Position numbers and translations under genes: made by a program | In this document: positions 8,933 to 17,777 of the stretch, in pieces | Numbering within the stretch: the first letter of the stretch is position 1 | Layout of the letters: every line of letters starts with the position of its first letter | Origin: CBFHSF01 sp965661055 | GTDB taxonomy: Bacteria > Bacteroidota > Bacteroidia > Flavobacteriales > Schleiferiaceae | Direction of reading: 5' to 3' | Assembly (NCBI GenBank): GCA_965661055.1 | Contig: CBFICS010000001.1 | Location: 62,001-126,000 of the forward strand | DNA: 64,000 nt | Notes under the pieces: generated by a model | Told to the model about the DNA's origin: nothing | The model's database searches: none | What the model saw: only the letters and a program-made list of their open reading frames with translations

Positions 8933-11389
8933 CTACTCATGGTAAAAGACTCTTTTTACACGACTGCTAATGCCGGTTAGTATTTCGTAAGCAATAGTGT
9001 TAGAAGCATTAGCTAAGTCAACCACCGATTGATGCTTGCCAAAAATTTCTACTTCGTCGCCTTCGTCAACATTTAATCCCGTAACATCTATCATGGTCAT
9101 ATCCATGCAGACGTTGCCAACAATAGGAACTTTTTGCCCCTTGATCACTACATGACCTACTCCGTTGCTCAGGCTCCGGGGGAGTCCATCGGCATAACCA
9201 ATAGGAATGGTGGCAATAACCGTTTGTTTTTCGGCAATAAAACGTCTGCCGTATCCCACCGATTCTCCGGGGTTTATTTCTTTGATCTGCGAAATAAGTG
9301 TTCTTAGAAATCCTACGGGCTTTAACTGTTCTTCGTCCTCTCTTGAAGCTGAAAATCCATATAAACTAATGCCTAACCTGACCATGTCAAACTGAGAATC
9401 TGGATAAAAACTAATTCCGCTACTGTTGAGGATGTGTCTGTCAAAGTGATAACCTATGCTTTCGGTTAGCTCTCTGGTAAAGCGTTGAAATCTATTTATC
9501 TGTGTTTTGGTAAATGCCCTTTCTGATGGGTCATCTGCAGCAGCCAAATGGCTAAAAACACTGGCTACTTTTAATTTTGAGTATTGGTGTAACAATCCGA
9601 CAAGCTCCGGAAACTGTTTATTTTCAAATCCTAACCTATGCATGCCCGTATCAACTTTTATGTGAACGGGGAAGTGATCAATTTCTGGAAACTCATCAAC
9701 AATATTGGCAAATCTGATCAATGAATCAGACGAAAAAATTTCTGGTTCTAATTGATGTCTAATTAAGATGCGCAAGCTACTGGGGTCAGGGTTCATGACC
9801 ATAATAGGGACCGTGATTCCTGCGTTGCGCAATTCAATGCCTTCATCAATATAGGCAACTGTCAAGTACTTTACCCCTTTTTCTTGAAGCAAATGAGCAA
9901 TTTCAAAAGAACCAGCACCGTACGAAAAGGCCTTAACCATGGCCATGATTTTAGTTTTCGGTCTGAGTTTAGATTTGAAAAAGTCAAGGTTAAAAGCCAA
10001 AGAGTTTAGATTGATTTCTAAAATGGTTTGGTGTATTTTTTCTTCTAGTCGTTGCGATATTTTTTCAAAGGCAAAAGCCCTAGCTCCTTTTAAAAGGATA
10101 ACCTTGTCGCGCAGCTTTTCAGGATTAATGGATTTTAGATACTCTTCCACTGAAACATAAAACTGACCGTTTTTATGGAAGAGCTCTTTGTATTGACTTA
10201 TTTCAGGGCCGATTCCAACAAACTCATCAATGTTACGTCCTTTTAACCAAGCAGCTATTTCGGAATAAACATCTTTTGGGTCTGCACCCGTTTGAAAAAC
10301 ATCAGAAAGAATCACCATTTTCTCTTTGCCCTTAGATTGTTGTCTTAAAAAGTTTAAGGCTATTCTAATAGATTCTAAATCTGAGTTATAGGCATCGTTA
10401 ATAATGGTTGAACCTTCGATGCCTCTTTTTATCTCTAGCCTCATAGCCACCGGTTCTAGGTGAGCTACTTTTTTTTGTAAATAGCTAGAACTCGTGTTTT
10501 GTAAAAGACAAAACATGATGCAATGACAAGCGTTTTCAATGCTTGAATCATCGGTAAACGGCACGGTAAATGTTAAGTCTTTTCCTCTGAATAGGCCTTT
10601 TAATTGGGTTTGTTGTTGTCCTACAATCTTAGAGTAAAAAAACAATTCAGCACTGTTTAAATGAAAACTCCAAGTTCTCTTTTTGATTTTGGGAAGTTGT
10701 TTTTTTATCTGCGTATCAATTAATGAATGATCTAGGCAGTAAATTATTTCTTCAGAATCTTTGAAGAGAATGAGTTTTTCGTTGATTTTTTCAACGATGT
10801 TTTTAAAATTGCTTTGATGAGCTGAACCAATATTGGTAAAAATTCCAATGGTTGGGCTTATTACCTTTTGCAATGACTCCATTTCTCCCGGGTGCGAAAT
10901 TCCCGCTTCTAAAACGGCAAGATCAAAATAGGTTTCAATGGGCCAAATTGAAAGAGGGACCCCTATTTGTGAATTGTAACTTTTTGGGCTACGCAATATG
11001 TTTAGCTTAGAATGGAGCAATTGGTAAATCCACTCTTTTACAATGGTTTTGCCGTTGCTACCAGTAATGGCAAGTACCGGGTTGTGAAAACCGCTTCTTA
11101 CACTTTCTGCTATTCGTTGAAGTGCCTTTAGTGAATCTTCAACAATTATGTATCCTGCATCAGATGGCAAGGTTACTTCGCGCTGAACAATAAATGCTCT
11201 AACGCCGGCTTCATAAGCCTTATTTATATGATTATGACCGTCATTCTCATTTCCTACTAAGGCAAAAAACAAACTGTTTTTTCCCTCCCCGATTTTTCTA
11301 GAGTCTATTTGTAAGTCTCTGATTATACGGTCACCAATACCTTGGTGAAGTTTAGAAGATAATAAATGAGCTATTTGGTCTAATGTCAT
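8933..11389 (-). CDS. murF-alr: Bifunctional MurF ligase / alanine racemase fusion
   Basis: One 818-aa chain joins two murein-precursor enzymes. The N-terminal half is UDP-N-acetylmuramoyl-tripeptide:D-Ala-D-Ala ligase: ATP loop GSNGKT at 110-115, then PKSYNSQIGVPLSIW and EAGISHPGEM. The C-terminal half (from about residue 455) is a PLP alanine racemase: LEINLNSLAFNL, then the PLP lysine at about residue 486 in MVKAFSYGAG, and the catalytic tyrosine loop SVGYGRRF. The fusion is known in Bacteroidota; it couples D-alanine supply to its use. The start overlaps the tdk stop by four bases (ATGA), so tdk and this gene are translationally coupled. Confidence 0.93.
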   Translation of the reverse strand: MTLDQIAHLLSSKLHQGIGDRIIRDLQIDSRKIGEGKNSLFFALVGNENDGHNHINKAYEAGVRAFIVQREVTLPSDAGYIIVEDSLKALQRIAESVRSGFHNPVLAITGSNGKTIVKEWIYQLLHSKLNILRSPKSYNSQIGVPLSIWPIETYFDLAVLEAGISHPGEMESLQKVISPTIGIFTNIGSAHQSNFKNIVEKINEKLILFKDSEEIIYCLDHSLIDTQIKKQLPKIKKRTWSFHLNSAELFFYSKIVGQQQTQLKGLFRGKDLTFTVPFTDDSSIENACHCIMFCLLQNTSSSYLQKKVAHLEPVAMRLEIKRGIEGSTIINDAYNSDLESIRIALNFLRQQSKGKEKMVILSDVFQTGADPKDVYSEIAAWLKGRNIDEFVGIGPEISQYKELFHKNGQFYVSVEEYLKSINPEKLRDKVILLKGARAFAFEKISQRLEEKIHQTILEINLNSLAFNLDFFKSKLRPKTKIMAMVKAFSYGAGSFEIAHLLQEKGVKYLTVAYIDEGIELRNAGITVPIMVMNPDPSSLRILIRHQLEPEIFSSDSLIRFANIVDEFPEIDHFPVHIKVDTGMHRLGFENKQFPELVGLLHQYSKLKVASVFSHLAAADDPSERAFTKTQINRFQRFTRELTESIGYHFDRHILNSSGISFYPDSQFDMVRLGISLYGFSASREDEEQLKPVGFLRTLISQIKEINPGESVGYGRRFIAEKQTVIATIPIGYADGLPRSLSNGVGHVVIKGQKVPIVGNVCMDMTMIDVTGLNVDEGDEVEIFGKHQSVVDLANASNTIAYEILTGISSRVKRVFYHE

Positions 11390-11949
11390 ATTTTTTTACT
11401 TTCTCTGTTAAAAGCTTCCCGCGAAAGCGGTGTGTATTCTGCTTTTTCGCCGAGCATTATTTGACCTTTTCCTTCTTTAAGTCGATGAGAATAATGAGCA
11501 ATTTTCCCGGTTTCCATGCAGATGGCATGCAGCTTGGTAACGTATTCTGCTGTTGCCAATAATTGTGGCATAGGGCCAAATGGTTTGCCTTGGTAGTCAA
11601 GATCTAAGCCCGCAACAATGACTCTCACCCCACGGTTTGCCAATTGATTACATACTTCTACAATGTTGTCGTCAAAAAACTGAGCTTCGTCAATACCTAC
11701 CACATCAACATCTGTGGCGTAAAGCAATATTTCTGAGGAATTCTCAACTGGAGTTGAACGTATGGCGTTTTGGTCATGAGAAACCACTTGTTCTTCATCG
11801 TACCGCTGATCTATTTTGGGCTTAAAAATTTCAACGTTTTGTTTTGCAAATTCGGCTCTTCTCAACCTTCTAATGAGTTCTTCTGTTTTTCCTGAAAACA
11901 TACACCCGGCAATAACTTCTATACATCCATTTGAACGAAAATGTTCCAT
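11386..11949 (-). CDS. tdk: Thymidine kinase, type II, lacking most zinc ligands
   Basis: Phosphorylates thymidine to dTMP in the salvage pathway. P-loop GCMFSGKT at residues 15-22, Walker B-like VDVVGIDEAQFF near 82-92 and the substrate lasso GQIMLGEKAEYTPL are present; 187 aa is normal. Type II kinases usually bind a structural zinc through two CxxC pairs. Here only C144 of the first pair remains (C-M-E-T) and the second pair reads S-R-E-A (residues 176-179). A copy of the GC-rich repeat described for this window lies on exactly this last motif. Likely active, but without the usual zinc site. Confidence 0.92.
   Translation of the reverse strand: MEHFRSNGCIEVIAGCMFSGKTEELIRRLRRAEFAKQNVEIFKPKIDQRYDEEQVVSHDQNAIRSTPVENSSEILLYATDVDVVGIDEAQFFDDNIVEVCNQLANRGVRVIVAGLDLDYQGKPFGPMPQLLATAEYVTKLHAICMETGKIAHYSHRLKEGKGQIMLGEKAEYTPLSREAFNRESKKI
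11416..11430. repeat. GC-rich intragenic palindromic repeat, copy 1 (in tdk)
   Basis: TTCCCGCGAAAGCGG; its reverse complement contains the 14-base core CCGCTTTCGCGGGA. It has self-complementary arms CCGC/GCGG around TTTC. In tdk it encodes P-L-S-R-E. Confidence 0.75.
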
Positions 11950-12049
11950 TTACTTATAATCTTTACTTCTTTATTGATTCAATGTTATTATTAAACGCTG
12001 AGATTCTTTAATTTGCTACACGATACAACAACCAAAAGTGGACAATAAA

Positions 12050-12739
12050 ATGAACCGTATACTCAACGATAAAATCAACAAATTAAACGAACTACTAAAA
12101 GCCATTGAAGATACACATGATTATTCTTCTTTGCGAGAAACAGTAGCAGAAATTTATGAAGAGGTGTTGGTTTTAGAATTTACAGAGGCTAGAAAAAAGG
12201 AACTTAACAAAATCTTACTTCAAGTAGAGAAAAGAGTTTCTGGAAGTTCGCCTGAGGTTGAAGTAAAGGTGGCCTCAAATCCACCGGTTGAGGTGTTTGA
12301 AGAGAAGTCTTCCTCATTTATGTCTGACGAAATAAAGGTGGTTCCCATTCCGCAAGGTCCACCAAAGCCCAATCAAGTAAAAGAAGTTCCACCTCCTGCG
12401 AAAGCAGAAGAGCCAGTCAAACTAGAAGAACCTAGAGTTGAGAAAAAAGAGCCCGTTGAAAAACCAAGCTCTGAAAAGAGGCTGGCAAGCGTTAATGACC
12501 GCGCCAATCAAGGTCCATTAAAGTTGGGATTAAACGATAGAATAGCCTTTGTAAAGCATTTGTTTAACGGAAGTCAAGAAGATTTGGATAGAGTTTTAAA
12601 CCAGTTAAACACCATGACTTCTATCTCTGAAGTTGAAGATTTTTTACAGGCGGTTAAAGCTGATTACAATAACTGGGAGGGCAAGGAAGAGTACGAAGAG
12701 CGCTTAGTTGAAATGCTTACCGTGCGGTTTATGGATTAA
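12050..12739 (+). CDS. Conserved hypothetical protein with coiled-coil and C-terminal helical domain
   Basis: No function recognised. The 229-aa protein has a charged helical N-terminus (residues 1-65, MNRILNDKINKLNELLKAI), a Pro/Glu/Lys-rich linker (about 70-150) and a compact C-terminal helical domain (LNDRIAFVKHLFNGSQEDL to DYNNWEGKEEYEERLVE). The C-terminal pattern resembles a conserved flavobacterial protein of unknown function, by memory only. ATG 12050 is preferred over the in-frame GTG at 12038. No signal peptide or membrane segment, so cytoplasmic. It overlaps the LolD-like gene on the other strand by 11 bases. A scaffold or adaptor role is a guess from the domain layout. Confidence 0.7.
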   Translation: MNRILNDKINKLNELLKAIEDTHDYSSLRETVAEIYEEVLVLEFTEARKKELNKILLQVEKRVSGSSPEVEVKVASNPPVEVFEEKSSSFMSDEIKVVPIPQGPPKPNQVKEVPPPAKAEEPVKLEEPRVEKKEPVEKPSSEKRLASVNDRANQGPLKLGLNDRIAFVKHLFNGSQEDLDRVLNQLNTMTSISEVEDFLQAVKADYNNWEGKEEYEERLVEMLTVRFMD

Positions 12740-13439
12740 CCAAAATCGGTTCCTTATTGTAGGTATCACTTTCTATTTGTCCATCTTTTAGCCTAATAAT
12801 TCTATGTGCATGTTGGGCAATATCTTCTTCGTGAGTAACCAAAATTACCGTGTTTCCTGATTGTTGAATTTCTTGAAAAAGTCCCATGATTTCTACAGAA
12901 GTCTTTGAATCAAGGTTTCCGGTGGGTTCATCAGCCAAAATAATAGAGGGGTTATTTACCAAGGCCCTAGCCACGGCTACTCTTTGTCTTTGTCCGCCAG
13001 ATAATTGATTAGGCCTATGGTCCATACGGTCCTTTAATCCCACTTGAATAAGAACTTCTTCTGCTCTTTCTTTTCTTTGAGAAGGAGAATATCCTGCATA
13101 AATCAACGGAAGCGCAACATTGTCTAAGGCCGTTTGTCTAGGCAAAAGGTTAAACGTTTGAAATACAAAGCCAATTTCTTTATTTCTAATTTCTGCCAAC
13201 GCATTGTCTGAAAGTCTACTAACATCTTGATGATTTAATGAGTAATAGCCGCTGGTGGGAGTGTCTAGACAACCTAGAAGATTCATCAAGGTTGACTTTC
13301 CAGATCCCGAAGGTCCCATCAAGGCCACGTACTCGTTTTTGTTAACGATTAAATCGATGCCTTTTAGAACTTGAACTACTTGAGAACCTAAAAGAAAGTT
13401 TCTCTTAATATTTTTTAACTCAATTACAGTATTGTACAT
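12729..13439 (-). CDS. ABC transporter ATP-binding protein (LolD/MacB type)
   Basis: 236-aa ATPase with Walker A GPSGSGKST at 42-50, signature LSGGQRQRVAVARAL, Walker B IILADEPTGNLDS and a switch histidine in LVTHEEDIA. The insert LPRQTALDNVALPLIYAG is typical of the LolD/MacB/FtsE branch, which drives mechanotransmission rather than solute uptake. No permease gene is adjacent; the upstream neighbours are a bestrophin and an ABC-F ATPase in the same direction with short gaps. It may energise lipoprotein release or a MacB-like exporter encoded elsewhere. Confidence 0.85.
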   Translation of the reverse strand: MYNTVIELKNIKRNFLLGSQVVQVLKGIDLIVNKNEYVALMGPSGSGKSTLMNLLGCLDTPTSGYYSLNHQDVSRLSDNALAEIRNKEIGFVFQTFNLLPRQTALDNVALPLIYAGYSPSQRKERAEEVLIQVGLKDRMDHRPNQLSGGQRQRVAVARALVNNPSIILADEPTGNLDSKTSVEIMGLFQEIQQSGNTVILVTHEEDIAQHAHRIIRLKDGQIESDTYNKEPILVNP

Positions 13440-13445
13440 GGTTGT

Positions 13446-14342
13446 CTACATTAAAATGCCATTTACCGGTTCTAAAGGATCAGGAGCCCATTCTTTGTCA
13501 TCAAGCATTTGTCTCAGGTTGATTTCAATAGTTCTAGAAATAGCTGTAATGGGCGTATCAGTAGGTTCACCGTCAAACGGATCTTGCATGCTTACCTCAA
13601 AAGTCTCTACCATTAAGAAAACAAGAGCTATCACCAAGGTGAAAGGTATGGTTAGGTATTGTAAATCTTCAACGATTCCAAGGGGTAGAATGTATAGAAA
13701 CAGCATGATGAAAAGGTGGACAAAGAAGCTGTATTGTGTAGGGAAAATGGTGTTTTTAATTCTCTCACACCCTCCCATATGGTTGGTCAATCGCACCAAG
13801 GTTCTTTCTAGTTCAACAAACTGATAATCAGTTATTTCATTGCTTTCTTTTAGCGATTTTAACGTATGGCCTTGCAGGGTTAAAATGGCATTGGGTCTGT
13901 GTTGATGTTTTACGATTTTATCAATATCGCTTTGCGTAATGAGGTCTTTTAACTGGTTGATGCCGTCTTTTCTTCTCAACATATACGTAAGGGCATAACA
14001 CCAGGCAATCTGTCTAAAAATCAGTAATTTTCTATACGTGGGAGGAACCATTGCATTGACCTGTCTTGCCCACGATCTGCTGTCGTTTACAATAGAACCC
14101 CATAGTTTTCTAGCTTCCCACCAACGGTCGTAGGCAGAATTGGTGATAAATCCTAAAAACAAAGAAATGGCTGCCCCAAGTAGAGCAGGTATTGACGAAG
14201 GAATGTCGATAATGTCCTTAATGTCTGTATCAGAGTAATGGTGAACCATGGTAACCGCAATGGTGTAAATGGTGATTGAAATCAACATTTTCCAGGTCCT
14301 ATTAATGATTTCGCGTATCGGTACTCTGTTTTGAATTAGCAT
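13446..14342 (-). CDS. Bestrophin family channel protein
   Basis: 298-aa membrane protein of the bestrophin (UPF0187) family, homologous to eukaryotic anion channels; bacterial members conduct ions as pentamers. The family signature near residue 60 is clear: FITNSAYDRWWEARKLWGSIVNDSR is the expected conserved block (key residues N-S-Y-D-R-W-W-E). Four hydrophobic segments are visible, two near the N-terminus and two around 210-245. It lies six bases downstream of the ABC-F gene and six bases upstream of the LolD-like gene, probably in one transcript. Ion selectivity cannot be told. Confidence 0.88.
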   Translation of the reverse strand: MLIQNRVPIREIINRTWKMLISITIYTIAVTMVHHYSDTDIKDIIDIPSSIPALLGAAISLFLGFITNSAYDRWWEARKLWGSIVNDSRSWARQVNAMVPPTYRKLLIFRQIAWCYALTYMLRRKDGINQLKDLITQSDIDKIVKHQHRPNAILTLQGHTLKSLKESNEITDYQFVELERTLVRLTNHMGGCERIKNTIFPTQYSFFVHLFIMLFLYILPLGIVEDLQYLTIPFTLVIALVFLMVETFEVSMQDPFDGEPTDTPITAISRTIEINLRQMLDDKEWAPDPLEPVNGILM

Positions 14343-14348
14343 AAATTA

Positions 14349-16223
14349 TTAATTAGGGGGCAATTCAGAAAGCTCTAACCATCTCATTTCTAGCTCTTCT
14401 AATTTCGGTATAAGCTCGTCTAATTCTTTAGACAATGCCTCAATTTCGCTCGCCTCTACTGATTGACTTTCAAATATAGCGGTAATTTCTTCTTTTCTAT
14501 TTTCCAGTTTTTCGATTTCTAAAGGTAACGATTCAAATTCTCTTTCTTCTTTGTAAGACCTTTTTACTTTTTGTTTTTCCGCTTTCGCGGGAGCTGATTT
14601 TTTGGGTTCAACAAAGGCTTTTAAGGATTTTTCTCTTGCCTCTATTGCCTTTTTCTCTTCGCGATATTCACCATAACTTCCGTTGAAGTCTTTAATGTTT
14701 CCCTCTCCTTCAAAAATGAAGATATGTTGACACAGCTTGTCGAGGAGAAATCTGTCGTGGCTTACCACTAAAATCACTCCGGGAAAGTCCATTAAGAACT
14801 CCTCTAAAATATTCAGGGTTATGATGTCTAGGTCATTGGTTGGTTCGTCTAAGATTAGAAAATTCGGATTTTCCATTAAGACGGTGCATAGGTAAAGTCT
14901 TCTACGCTCACCCCCAGATAGTTTATTGACAAATGTGTATTGGTCATTGCCTTCAAACAAAAAGCGATCTAGCAACTGCGAGGCCGATAAGGTTTGACCT
15001 TTGCTCAGTGGAATGGACTCCGAAATTTCCTTTACAACTTCAATGACTCTTTTATCTTCCTTACCTTCAATTCCGCCTTGGCCATAGTATCCAAACTTCA
15101 CGGTTTCTCCGATGACAATTTTTCCGCCGTCAACGGGCTCTTCACCCGTAATCATTTTCAAGAAAGTAGATTTACCGACTCCATTGGGCCCTGCAATTCC
15201 CACTCTATCGCCCGTTTTAAATACGTAATCAAATTGATTGACAATGGGTTTATTGGGGTAAGCTTTTTTTAGTTTGTGAATCTCAACAATTTTAGAACCC
15301 AATCGCTCCATCTTAATGTCGAGTTCAACGGTTTCATTTTTAAATCGCTTGTGCGCCTTTTTCTTTACGTCAAAAAATGAATCTATTCTTGCTTTTGATT
15401 TAGTCGTTCTAGCTTGCGGGGTAGACCGCATCCACTCTAACTCTTTTTTGTAGAGATTCTTCGCCTTAGAAAGGTTCGTTTTTTCAATGGCTTGCCTTTC
15501 GTTTTTCACCGTAAGGTAATGAGAGTAACTGCCCTCGTATTTATAGAGTTTACCTTCGTCTAATTCTAAAATGGTTTTACAAATATTTTCTAGAAAATAA
15601 CGGTCGTGCGTAACCATTAACAACGATCTCTGCGAAGCCGATAAGTATTCTTCTAGCCACTCAATCATTTCTAGGTCTAGGTGGTTGGTAGGCTCATCTA
15701 GAATTAATAGATCTGGGTCGTCAATTAAAATTTTAGCTAAGGCAAGTCTTTTTCTTTGTCCGCCAGAAAGCGAACTAATATCTTGATTAAAATCCGTCAG
15801 CTGGAGCTGGGTAAGAATTTGTTTAATTCTTGATTCTGCATCCCAGGCGTTCAGTCTGTCCATTTCATGGAGGCACTTGTCAAACACTTCAGAGTTTTCT
15901 GGGTTGAGCAGTGCTTCTTCGTAATTTCTAACGGCTTTAACCATGGGGTTGTCTGAAGAATAGACCACTTCGTACGGATTTGAATAACCGTCAAATTGCG
16001 GATCTTGATCTAAATATCCTACAACAATACCTTTTCTAAAAGTCACTTGTCCAGAATCAGGCTCTTCTTCTTTGTTAAGCATCCTTAACAAGCTGGTTTT
16101 ACCCGTACCGTTTCGGGCAACTAAAGCTACCTTTTCTCCGCTGGAAATTCCGAAGGTTAAATTACTGAACAAAACCTTTTCTCCAAAGGCTTTTGCAACA
16201 CTTTCTATTGAGAGGATATTCAT
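14349..16223 (-). CDS. ABC-F family ATPase (Uup-like)
   Basis: Cytoplasmic ABC-F protein with two ATPase domains and no membrane segments, 624 aa. Walker A motifs at 37-44 (ARNGTGKT) and near 345 (GPNGVGKS); signatures LSGGQRKRLALAK and LSGGERRRLYL; Walker B LLILDEPTNHLDLEM and FLILDEPTNDLDI. The inter-domain linker is charged and helical, and the C-terminus (about 555-624) is a coiled coil as in Uup. ABC-F proteins act on the ribosome, or, for Uup, also on branched DNA. A copy of the GC-rich repeat encodes part of the linker before the coiled coil (P-A-K-A-E). It heads the ABC-F/bestrophin/LolD-like gene set. Confidence 0.9.
   Translation of the reverse strand: MNILSIESVAKAFGEKVLFSNLTFGISSGEKVALVARNGTGKTSLLRMLNKEEEPDSGQVTFRKGIVVGYLDQDPQFDGYSNPYEVVYSSDNPMVKAVRNYEEALLNPENSEVFDKCLHEMDRLNAWDAESRIKQILTQLQLTDFNQDISSLSGGQRKRLALAKILIDDPDLLILDEPTNHLDLEMIEWLEEYLSASQRSLLMVTHDRYFLENICKTILELDEGKLYKYEGSYSHYLTVKNERQAIEKTNLSKAKNLYKKELEWMRSTPQARTTKSKARIDSFFDVKKKAHKRFKNETVELDIKMERLGSKIVEIHKLKKAYPNKPIVNQFDYVFKTGDRVGIAGPNGVGKSTFLKMITGEEPVDGGKIVIGETVKFGYYGQGGIEGKEDKRVIEVVKEISESIPLSKGQTLSASQLLDRFLFEGNDQYTFVNKLSGGERRRLYLCTVLMENPNFLILDEPTNDLDIITLNILEEFLMDFPGVILVVSHDRFLLDKLCQHIFIFEGEGNIKDFNGSYGEYREEKKAIEAREKSLKAFVEPKKSAPAKAEKQKVKRSYKEEREFESLPLEIEKLENRKEEITAIFESQSVEASEIEALSKELDELIPKLEELEMRWLELSELPPN
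14579..14592. repeat. GC-rich intragenic palindromic repeat, copy 2 (in ABC-F gene)
   Basis: CCGCTTTCGCGGGA, exact 14-base core. On the minus strand it is read as P-A-K-A-E, a different frame and orientation from copies 3 and 5. Confidence 0.75.
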
Positions 16224-16272
16224 GGTACGAAGATAACCTAATCCGTTGATGAGAAAATGACTTCTAATAAAA

Positions 16273-16294
16273 AAGCCTCCCGTTTGGGAGGCTT
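16273..16294 (-). terminator. Rho-independent terminator of hemD
   Basis: Perfect 9-bp stem AAGCCTCCC/GGGAGGCTT with a 4-base loop, five bases after the hemD stop, followed on the minus strand by TTTTATT. Confidence 0.88.
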
Positions 16295-16298
16295 ACTT

Positions 16299-17066
16299 TT
16301 ATTTTGATTTGTTGAGCTCTTTGATATACTCTTCAATGGCTTTTGTCATGGAAGGATATTCTGGAGTTGGAGCTTGAATGTCAAGTCTTAAGCCATGCTC
16401 TTTAACAGCGGCATGGGTAGTCGCGCCGAATGCGGCAATGCGAGTATTGTTCTGTTTAAAGTCTGGAAAGTTTTTAAACAGTGATTTAATTCCCTCTGGA
16501 CTAAAAAACACAAGGATGTCGTAGAACACATTTTCTAAATCAGATAGGTCACTTACAACCGTTTTGTATAGAATGGCTCTTTGATATTTAATATTTGCTC
16601 CTTCAAGTGTTTCTGGAATAGTCAGTTTTAAAATGTCAGAAGAAGGTAATAAAAAGGTTTCCCCTTTATTTTTCTTTAACATAGGAACTAAATCAGAGAT
16701 TTTTCCATTACCAAAGTAAATTTTTCTCTTTCTGTATACTACATATTTTTGCAAATAATAAGCGATAGCTTCAGAGATACAATAGTACTTCAAGTCGTTA
16801 GAAACGGGAATTCTCATTTCTTCACAAATTCTAAAGTAATGGTCAACAGCATTTTTACTGGTTAAGATTACCGCCTGGTAATCTTTTGGATTGATTTTTT
16901 CCTTTCTAAAGTCAGCAACATCAACGCCCTCAACATGAATAAAAGAACGGAAATCAATCTTTACTTTTTGGCGTTCAGCCAAAACAGCGTAAGGAGAGTT
17001 TTCTGTCTTAGGTTCAGGTTGCGATACTAGAATCGATTTGACTTTAAAGGCGGTTGAGTTTTCCAT
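16299..17066 (-). CDS. hemD: Uroporphyrinogen-III synthase
   Basis: Closes and inverts ring D of hydroxymethylbilane to give uroporphyrinogen III in haem/sirohaem synthesis. HemD proteins are weakly conserved; this one shows the two-lobed pattern with VKSILVSQPEP at the N-terminus, AVILTSKNAVDHYF in lobe 1, and VFFSPEGIKSLFKNF plus IAAFGATTHAAVKEHGL in lobe 2. Length 255 aa is typical. It follows the DUF4271 gene by 12 bases in the same direction, an arrangement seen in related bacteria, and ends at a strong terminator. Confidence 0.88.
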   Translation of the reverse strand: MENSTAFKVKSILVSQPEPKTENSPYAVLAERQKVKIDFRSFIHVEGVDVADFRKEKINPKDYQAVILTSKNAVDHYFRICEEMRIPVSNDLKYYCISEAIAYYLQKYVVYRKRKIYFGNGKISDLVPMLKKNKGETFLLPSSDILKLTIPETLEGANIKYQRAILYKTVVSDLSDLENVFYDILVFFSPEGIKSLFKNFPDFKQNNTRIAAFGATTHAAVKEHGLRLDIQAPTPEYPSMTKAIEEYIKELNKSK

Positions 17067-17078
17067 AAATTAATTTTC

Positions 17079-17720
17079 CTAAGAAATAAAAATTTTCATC
17101 AGCACTAATAGGGGACCTATTTCGAGCGTGCAAAGGTATAAAATAATATGTAAAACAGAAATGTTTTCCAATCTCCTGATTTCAGAGCTTGCCATTAAAA
17201 CTCCTGATATATAGGTAATTCCAATGATTAAGCCTATGGCAGAGACCACTAGGTTTAATTGTCCGAAAGGAGAAAAAATCCCTAGAAACAATAGTGGAAT
17301 CAGGACAAGGGAAAGCCAATTTCTTATGTTGTTTTTCTTTTTTTGAAAACTTGTAAACCCTTCTTTGGATTGAAATATCCAAGATATAGCGTGTAAAATG
17401 GCTGACTGAGTTAAGAACAATACCACCAAAACGAATAACATTCGGGTATAAGGAATCCACCCTGAAAAAACGAGATGGTCTCTACCAAACAAGGTGTACG
17501 ACAAGAAGAGGGGGGACACCAAGTAAAAAATAAGCTCAATGGTAAAGTTAAAGGGCGTGGTTTTGTAATCGCCTTTTGACCTTGGAGATGACATGGATAA
17601 ATTAGAGAACGGGGCCTTTGAAAAAACTGAAAATTCTCTGGGATTAAAATAATGAAGTGAGGCCAATGCAGCGGCATTACCGATTAATATCCAAAATATC
17701 CAATCCGTTTGATGTGTCAT
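17079..17720 (-). CDS. DUF4271 multi-pass membrane protein
   Basis: 213-aa protein with about five or six hydrophobic segments and no soluble domain; it matches the DUF4271 family of Bacteroidota, usually found next to hemD as here (12-base gap). Function unknown. A promoter element (TACTTTTG) at 17728-17735 ends seven bases before the ATG, so the transcript may be leaderless. That element lies inside the terminator hairpin of the preceding gene. Coupling with hemD suggests a link to haem metabolism or to a haem protein, but this is context only. Confidence 0.8.
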   Translation of the reverse strand: MTHQTDWIFWILIGNAAALASLHYFNPREFSVFSKAPFSNLSMSSPRSKGDYKTTPFNFTIELIFYLVSPLFLSYTLFGRDHLVFSGWIPYTRMLFVLVVLFLTQSAILHAISWIFQSKEGFTSFQKKKNNIRNWLSLVLIPLLFLGIFSPFGQLNLVVSAIGLIIGITYISGVLMASSEIRRLENISVLHIILYLCTLEIGPLLVLMKIFIS

Positions 17721-17727
17721 GATTTTG

Positions 17728-17735
17728 CAAAAGTA
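17728..17735 (-). promoter_or_regulatory. -7 promoter element (TACTTTTG) inside a terminator stem
   Basis: Exact TAnnTTTG on the minus strand, seven bases from the DUF4271 ATG at 17720. Seven of its eight bases are part of the terminator stem at 17729-17764. Confidence 0.6.
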
Positions 17736-17764
17736 CCTTTATTCTGAGGAATAAAGGTACTTTT
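17729..17764 (-). terminator. Terminator of the T9SS-sorted protein gene
   Basis: Perfect 16-bp inverted repeat with a 4-base loop (TGAG); arms start AAAAGTACCTTT and end AAAGGTACTTTT. It lies between the stop of the gene ending at 17778 and the DUF4271 start. Confidence 0.85.
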
Positions 17765-17777
17765 TGATGGGGGATGA

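Noticed and set aside
13432..13824. 130-codon plus-strand frame inside the bestrophin gene
   Set aside because: Antisense shadow of a strongly conserved family.
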